Source: DASPOF01 sp035626155 (GTDB lineage Bacteria > Desulfobacterota > Binatia > Binatales > Binataceae). From it: 46,343 nucleotides of DNA. The stretch covers positions 1-46,343 of the forward strand of contig DASPOF010000057.1 in NCBI GenBank assembly GCA_035626155.1, given 5' to 3'. This document shows positions 42,253-46,343 of the stretch, piece after piece (the stretch's first letter is position 1; every line of letters begins with the position of its first letter). A program made the position numbers and the translations under genes. The notes beneath the pieces are model-generated. The model ran no database searches, had not been told where the DNA came from, and saw only the letters and a program-made list of their open reading frames with translations.

Positions 42253-43878
42253 ATGAGCGCTGAAATCGAAAAATTCCGGGCGCAAGCGCAGCGCTTCCGA
42301 TGGGAGACGCCCGAGTACTTCAACTTCGGCGCAATCATCGATGAGTACGCCACGGATCCCGGCGCCGTCGCGCTGCTGTGGGAAGACCAGGACCACAATC
42401 GCGCGCGGCTTACCTTCGCTGACATCCGCGCGCAGTCGAACCGGATCGCGAACGTGCTCGAATCGATCGGAGTGAGGCGCGGCGACGCGATCCTGATCGT
42501 CCTGCCGCGCATCTCGCTCTGGCAGGCGGCCTATATCGCCGCGCTCAAGATGGGTGCGGTCGCGATCCCGTGCACCGCAATGCTGCGGGAGAAGGACCTC
42601 GTCTATCGCGCGAACCATTCGGGCGCCCGCGCGATCATCGCCGGCATCGAGAGCGCCTCAATGATCGGCGATCTGATGAACCAGTGCCCCGGCATCCGCC
42701 ATTACCTGCTCGCGGGCAGCACGCGCACGGGATGGACCTCGCTGCTGGAGGCGATGCAGCAGGCCTCGCCCAATTACACGCCGGCCAGAACGCGCGCGAG
42801 CGATCCTGCGATCTGCTACTACACGTCGGGAACGACGAAAGACCCCAAGGCCGTCCTCCATAGCCACGCTTACGGATGGAGCCATCAATATACCGGGCGC
42901 GATTGGCTTGGGCTCAGGCGCGGCGAGGTGCACTGGACCACATCCGACACCGGATGGGCCAAGGCGGCTTACGGGGTTCTGTTCGGTCCATGGATGAACG
43001 GGGCCGCGACGTTCATGTACAACGGGCGCTTCGAGCCAAAAAAGGAACTCGAGCTCCTCGGGCGCTACCGGATCGCAACATTTTGCGCGCCGCCAACCGA
43101 GTATCGGATGCTCGTCAAGGAGGACCTTGCGCCCTATTCGTTTCCGAAGCTTCGTCACTGCACCGGCGCGGGCGAGCCGCTAAATCCGGAAGTGATCGAG
43201 ATTTGGAGCAAGCAGTTCGGGCTTACGATTCACGACGGCTACGGCCAGACCGAGACGATCATCCTCGCGGCGAATCTGCCCGGGATGGAGGTGAAGCCGG
43301 GATCGATGGGGCTGCCGTTCCCGGGCCATGACGTGCGCATCGTCGGCGAGGACTTAAGCGAGACGCGCGACGGCGAGGTCGGCCAGATCGCGCTGCGCGT
43401 GAAGCCCGACCGTCCACCATCGCTGTTCCTCGAATACTGGAAGGACCCGGCCGAGACCGCTGCAGTATTCCAGGGCGAATACTACCTGACCGGCGACCAC
43501 GGCACCCGCGATTCGGATGGATACCTGTGGTTCGTCGGGCGCGCCGATGACGTGATCATCTCGGCCGGCTACCGCATCGGTCCCTTCGAGGTCGAGAGCG
43601 CATTGCTCGAACATCCCGCGGTGATGGAATCGGCGGTGGTCGCAAGCCCCGACCCGGACCGCGGCGCGATCGTGAAGGCATTCGTGAAGCTCAAGCCCGG
43701 GGCGGAGCCCGGGGAAACGCTGGCGACCGAGCTCAAGGAGCACGTCAAGCGCGTCACGGCGCCGTACAAATATCCCCGCGAGATCGAGTTCGTCGAGGAA
43801 TTGCCCAAGACCATAAGCGGCAAGATCCGCCGCGTCGAGTTGCGCCGGCGCGAGGAAGACCGCAAGCGCACGCGCTGA
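42253..43878 (+). CDS. AMP-dependent acyl-CoA synthetase (medium-chain/ACSM-like)
   Basis: The 541-residue enzyme activates a carboxylic acid to an acyl-AMP and then to an acyl-CoA. Motifs: YYTSGTTKDPKAV (phosphate loop, ~190-205), HDGYGQTE (adenine/aromatic motif, ~330), GDHGTRDSDGYLWFVGRADDVI (hinge Asp) and KTISGKIRR with the catalytic Lys near the C-terminus. It resembles medium-chain or acetyl-type synthetases; the substrate is unknown. ATG 42253 is preferred because AAGG overlaps the preceding TAA stop and lies four bases away. The neighbour suggests a two-step route in which an acid or aldehyde product linked to a 2-oxoacid enters CoA metabolism; that is inference. Confidence 0.93.
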   Translation: MSAEIEKFRAQAQRFRWETPEYFNFGAIIDEYATDPGAVALLWEDQDHNRARLTFADIRAQSNRIANVLESIGVRRGDAILIVLPRISLWQAAYIAALKMGAVAIPCTAMLREKDLVYRANHSGARAIIAGIESASMIGDLMNQCPGIRHYLLAGSTRTGWTSLLEAMQQASPNYTPARTRASDPAICYYTSGTTKDPKAVLHSHAYGWSHQYTGRDWLGLRRGEVHWTTSDTGWAKAAYGVLFGPWMNGAATFMYNGRFEPKKELELLGRYRIATFCAPPTEYRMLVKEDLAPYSFPKLRHCTGAGEPLNPEVIEIWSKQFGLTIHDGYGQTETIILAANLPGMEVKPGSMGLPFPGHDVRIVGEDLSETRDGEVGQIALRVKPDRPPSLFLEYWKDPAETAAVFQGEYYLTGDHGTRDSDGYLWFVGRADDVIISAGYRIGPFEVESALLEHPAVMESAVVASPDPDRGAIVKAFVKLKPGAEPGETLATELKEHVKRVTAPYKYPREIEFVEELPKTISGKIRRVELRRREEDRKRTR

Positions 43879-43884
43879 GTGCGC

Positions 43885-43907
43885 GGCGCGCTCGGACTGA
43901 GCGCGCC
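43885..43907. terminator. Hairpin between convergent genes
   Basis: GGCGCGCTC (43885-43893) and GAGCGCGCC (43899-43907) form a perfect 9-bp stem with a 5-base loop, just after the acyl-CoA synthetase stop and before the convergent lipoprotein gene. No T-run. Confidence 0.5.
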
Positions 43908-43969
43908 ACCGGGGCCGCGCCGGTTAGGCTTGAATACTATGCGCGGGGATGCGGAGCCGCGCCGAGCCG

Positions 43970-44695
43970 CTAAGGCGCCGGGGCCGGCATCGCCGGAGGG
44001 CTGCCGCCGGTCTTCAGCGCCAGGATGCGATGCAGCTCGGGCCGAAGCATCAGCGCGCCCACCGCGCGTGACATCGCAACCGACAGCGACTCCGCAGGCT
44101 CCGTTTCCAGCGGCAGGAAAACTTCCTTGGCGACAGGAGCAGGCGGCTCCTCTTCGGTCCCGATCATCTCGCCCTGATAGAGCGGCGTTTCCGCGGGCGA
44201 CAGCAGCGTGAACTTCAGCCTGATCAGCGACTTCATCGTGAAGTATTGGCCGTGCAGGGTTTGCTCGCTGCCGAAGCGCTTGTTCGTCTCGACGGCCTCG
44301 ATCTCGGTCGCAAGGACAAAGTCGGGCGGGGGCTGCGACTTGGCGCCGGGAGCGGCCGCGCCGGACGGGACGGGCCTTAGTCCCGCGCCGACGAGCGCGC
44401 GCGCGACCGATGCCGTCACGATGCCGCCGAGATGGTGGACGTAGAGGTATCGCTCGACCCCTCCGTTGGCGGTGTAAATTGCGCCGACCGTGAAACGGCC
44501 GTCCGCATACTTTCCTGCCGCAGGAGCCACGGCGATCCTGCGCGCATCGAAGATATGTTCGGAGCCGGGAACGATTCCGCGGAGGAAATGGACGCGAAGG
44601 CGCTTCGCCGGCTTGCATCCGGCCGCGCACATCGCAAGCAGTGCGAGCGCGAGCAGCGCCGCGCGCCTATGATCCCGCCGAGTTCGCAGGCTCAC
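43970..44695 (-). CDS. Predicted lipoprotein of unknown function
   Basis: From GTG 44695 the 241-residue product starts with a basic N-terminus and a hydrophobic run ending AAGC, a lipobox with Cys27. The mature part contains RRIAVAPAAGKYADGRFTVGAIYTANGG, VTASVARALVGAGLRPV, an acidic segment and VAMSRAVGALMLRPELHRILAL. The ARALxxAGLxxV and periodic helices recall secretion/transport auxiliary lipoproteins (DUF4410/YajG-like), but I am not sure. GTG 44695 is favoured because it gives a proper signal peptide and has GGGA four bases upstream; the frame is open to 44773. The gene overlaps the end of the DedA gene by 29 bases, so the two are cotranscribed. Confidence 0.72.
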   Translation of the reverse strand: MSLRTRRDHRRAALLALALLAMCAAGCKPAKRLRVHFLRGIVPGSEHIFDARRIAVAPAAGKYADGRFTVGAIYTANGGVERYLYVHHLGGIVTASVARALVGAGLRPVPSGAAAPGAKSQPPPDFVLATEIEAVETNKRFGSEQTLHGQYFTMKSLIRLKFTLLSPAETPLYQGEMIGTEEEPPAPVAKEVFLPLETEPAESLSVAMSRAVGALMLRPELHRILALKTGGSPPAMPAPAP

Positions 44696-45296
44696 GTTTC
44701 CCACGCCACCAGAAGAGGACGACCACGAGCAAGACCACGAATGCACCCAGCGCCACCCATCGCGACGCGGCATGGGTCAGACGCGCGACGCGGTAAATCT
44801 CGCCACCCACGAGATATCCAACCGTCACGATTACCGAGCACCATACCAACGCGCCGAGCACGTTCCAGCCGAGGAACCTCCAAAATCGCATTCCCGCGGC
44901 GCCAGCCATCGGACCCGCCATGAAGCGCACGCCCGCGATGAACCGGGCCATGAACACGGCCTTGTTGCCGTGGGTTTCGAAGAAGTCCTGAAGCCGGTCG
45001 TAGCGATCGCGGGCAAAATCGAAATTCGAGGCCAACCGCGCCAGCACCCGCTGGCCGCCCGTGCGTCCGATGATGAAGCCGCAGCAATCGCCGGTGACCG
45101 CGCTCGCGATCACAACCACATAGACCACGCGCAGGTCGAGTATCTCGCGCCCAGCCAGGAATCCGGCCGCAAGCATCACCGTCTCTTCGGGTACCGGGAT
45201 ACCGAGATTACCGATGAATACGCAGATAAAGATGCCGAGATAGCCCCAGGTCGCAAGCCATGCCGCGATATTCTCTGGTTTTAGGAATTCGTGCAT
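44667..45296 (-). CDS. DedA-family membrane protein
   Basis: The 209-residue inner-membrane protein matches the DedA/VTT family: GYLGIFICVFIGNLGIPVPEETVMLAAGFLAG (the (F/L)xxNxGxPxPxE start of DedA), GDCCGFIIGRTGGQRVL, and the ARFIAGVRFMAGPMAGAAGM segment with the family Arg. DedA proteins act in lipid-carrier or phospholipid flipping and envelope homeostasis. ATG 45296 starts the conserved sequence. A 29-base overlap joins it to the downstream lipoprotein. 155 bases separate it from the upstream partial gene. Confidence 0.93.
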   Translation of the reverse strand: MHEFLKPENIAAWLATWGYLGIFICVFIGNLGIPVPEETVMLAAGFLAGREILDLRVVYVVVIASAVTGDCCGFIIGRTGGQRVLARLASNFDFARDRYDRLQDFFETHGNKAVFMARFIAGVRFMAGPMAGAAGMRFWRFLGWNVLGALVWCSVIVTVGYLVGGEIYRVARLTHAASRWVALGAFVVLLVVVLFWWRGKREPANSAGS

Positions 45297-45451
45297 TCGA
45301 CTTTGCGCCCGTTATTCGCCGAGCTCGCTGCCCCGGCGACCTGGACAGTTCTACCTTGCCCGAAGCGCGATGGGAACTTAAGAGGTGTGGATAAGTCGGC
45401 TTCGATGCTTCCGATGCGGTCTGAGCACCGAAAAAGAGAGTTAATCGCGAC

Positions 45452-46343
45452 TCAACAGGTAGGCCTCGACTCGCGCCGGGCAATCCCAAGCGCGATCGCC
45501 AAAGTGGCGATGCTGGCGAGCGCGCCCACCAGCATTGAGTAGTCGCGATACGCAAGCTTGAGATGCTGCCTTCCGGCCGGGATTCGCACACCGATCAGGC
45601 CGTCATGGTCGACCGCCACGCCCTGCCCCGCGGCCACGCGCCACCAGCGGCTATAGTTCTGATTGACGATGATCTCCGAGGCCGACGGCACATCGACATC
45701 GTAGGTGATCGCGTTGGGGGACCATTGCGCCAGATTGATTGCGCCGGGACCGGCCAGATACTGCTCGCCGCGATAGCCCGGGTCGCCCGCGCCGGCGACG
45801 TTGGTATTCCATTGGGTGTAATCGTAGCAATCGACCACGCCTGTGTTCTCCATCGCCGAGACCAACATATTGCCGTTACCTGATCCATGGCGAATCTGAT
45901 GAAACACTGCGGCCGCTGGTCGAGGATTCGCCGGGTACTGAAGCAGAGTATCGAGACTCGGTGGTCCTACGAGCAGACAATCGACAGCCGCTATCACAAT
46001 TATCGCCGCTGCGATCAGAGCACTCCACGGCCGCCATCGCGCGGAGAGCCAGTCGATTCCGAATCCCGCCATCACGCCGACGACCAGCGTAAACGCAACC
46101 AGGAACCGCGACGGAAGCCGCAGAGAAGAAACCAGGGGAAGCTTGTGCACCGCGGGCCATACCGAGAACGGCTCAGCGTCGCCCCGCGCAAGAAGAATGA
46201 GGAGCGTCCCCGCGATTATCCATGGCGCCGCCCGCCGCGGTCTCATCACACCCAGTGCAGCCGGCAGCGCGAAGATTCCAATGTAAGCGCCGCCTTCCCA
46301 GAAACCCCATCCGTTCGGCAGACCGCGAAACAGCTCCTGCCGG
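45452..46343 (-). CDS. Large membrane protein, C-terminal part (5' end outside window)
   Basis: The frame is open from the window edge to a stop at 45452, about 296 residues. The GTG at 46249 is internal, since the upstream codons (reading NGWGFWEGGAYIGIFALPAALG) continue without a stop. Three or four membrane helices (e.g. RFLVAFTLVVGVMAGFGIDWL, SALIAAAIIVIAAVDCLLVG) precede an extracytoplasmic domain and a final helix (YSMLVGALASIATLAIAL). The PAxxxWR/NYSRWWRV-type part resembles the soluble end of YfhO-like or glycosyltransferase-like polytopic proteins that decorate surface polymers. The function stays open because the N-terminus is missing. Confidence 0.65.
   Translation of the reverse strand, partial: RQELFRGLPNGWGFWEGGAYIGIFALPAALGVMRPRRAAPWIIAGTLLILLARGDAEPFSVWPAVHKLPLVSSLRLPSRFLVAFTLVVGVMAGFGIDWLSARWRPWSALIAAAIIVIAAVDCLLVGPPSLDTLLQYPANPRPAAAVFHQIRHGSGNGNMLVSAMENTGVVDCYDYTQWNTNVAGAGDPGYRGEQYLAGPGAINLAQWSPNAITYDVDVPSASEIIVNQNYSRWWRVAAGQGVAVDHDGLIGVRIPAGRQHLKLAYRDYSMLVGALASIATLAIALGIARRESRPTC

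Overview
The window is a dense, GC-rich bacterial chromosome segment with no plasmid, phage, IS or CRISPR signal. The orders tig-clpP-clpX-lon-hup and tRNA-Asp-rplM-rpsI-(cyclase)-argC recall delta-proteobacterial-type genomes. The acyl-CoA genes, a UPF0182 membrane protein and an actinobacterial-style NAD synthetase suggest an environmental Desulfobacterota/Binatota- or Rokubacteria-like lineage. That placement is inference; I could run no search.

Region by region: (1) 1-5430 is a proteostasis block: the end of trigger factor, ClpP, ClpX, Lon and an HU/IHF-type DNA-binding protein. (2) 5430-13000 is a looser accessory region. It holds tRNA-Val, a small overlapping pair of unknown genes, small orphan genes, an orphan FtsX/MacB-like permease, an FHA-transmembrane-CAP fusion, an M20 amidohydrolase and a lipoprotein. 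Two kinds of dispersed hairpin repeat occur here and nowhere else that I saw in the window. (3) 13007-21295 has NAD+ synthetase, a SAM methyltransferase, a LOG-family protein and an RND efflux pair (permease then adaptor). (4) 21555-26085 has tRNA-Asp, L13, S9, a CHASE2 adenylate cyclase and ArgC. (5) 26121-30916 is an acyl-CoA locus: a four-gene minus-strand operon (MaoC, acyl-CoA dehydrogenase, MaoC, CitE-like lyase) divergent from a crotonyl-CoA carboxylase/reductase homologue. (6) 30989-34847 has DnaB, a rhomboid protease, a dienelactone hydrolase-like protein and a nitroreductase. (7) 34990-40439 is a minus-strand run DUF1232 - UPF0182 - histidine kinase - response regulator. (8) 40563-43878 is a two-gene operon of a ThDP-dependent decarboxylase and an acyl-CoA synthetase. 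(9) 43970-46343 has a lipoprotein overlapping a DedA protein, then the C-terminal part of a large membrane protein that runs off the window.

The most notable points are the Ccr/MaoC/ACAD/CitE locus, which could be an ethylmalonyl-CoA-like or itaconate/leucine-type C5 acyl-CoA pathway; the link between a UPF0182 membrane protein and a soluble two-component system; the FHA-TM-CAP fusion whose FHA part lacks the usual Gly-Arg; and the composite repeat family. Functions rest on motif and family recognition by eye. Promoters and hairpins are sequence matches only.
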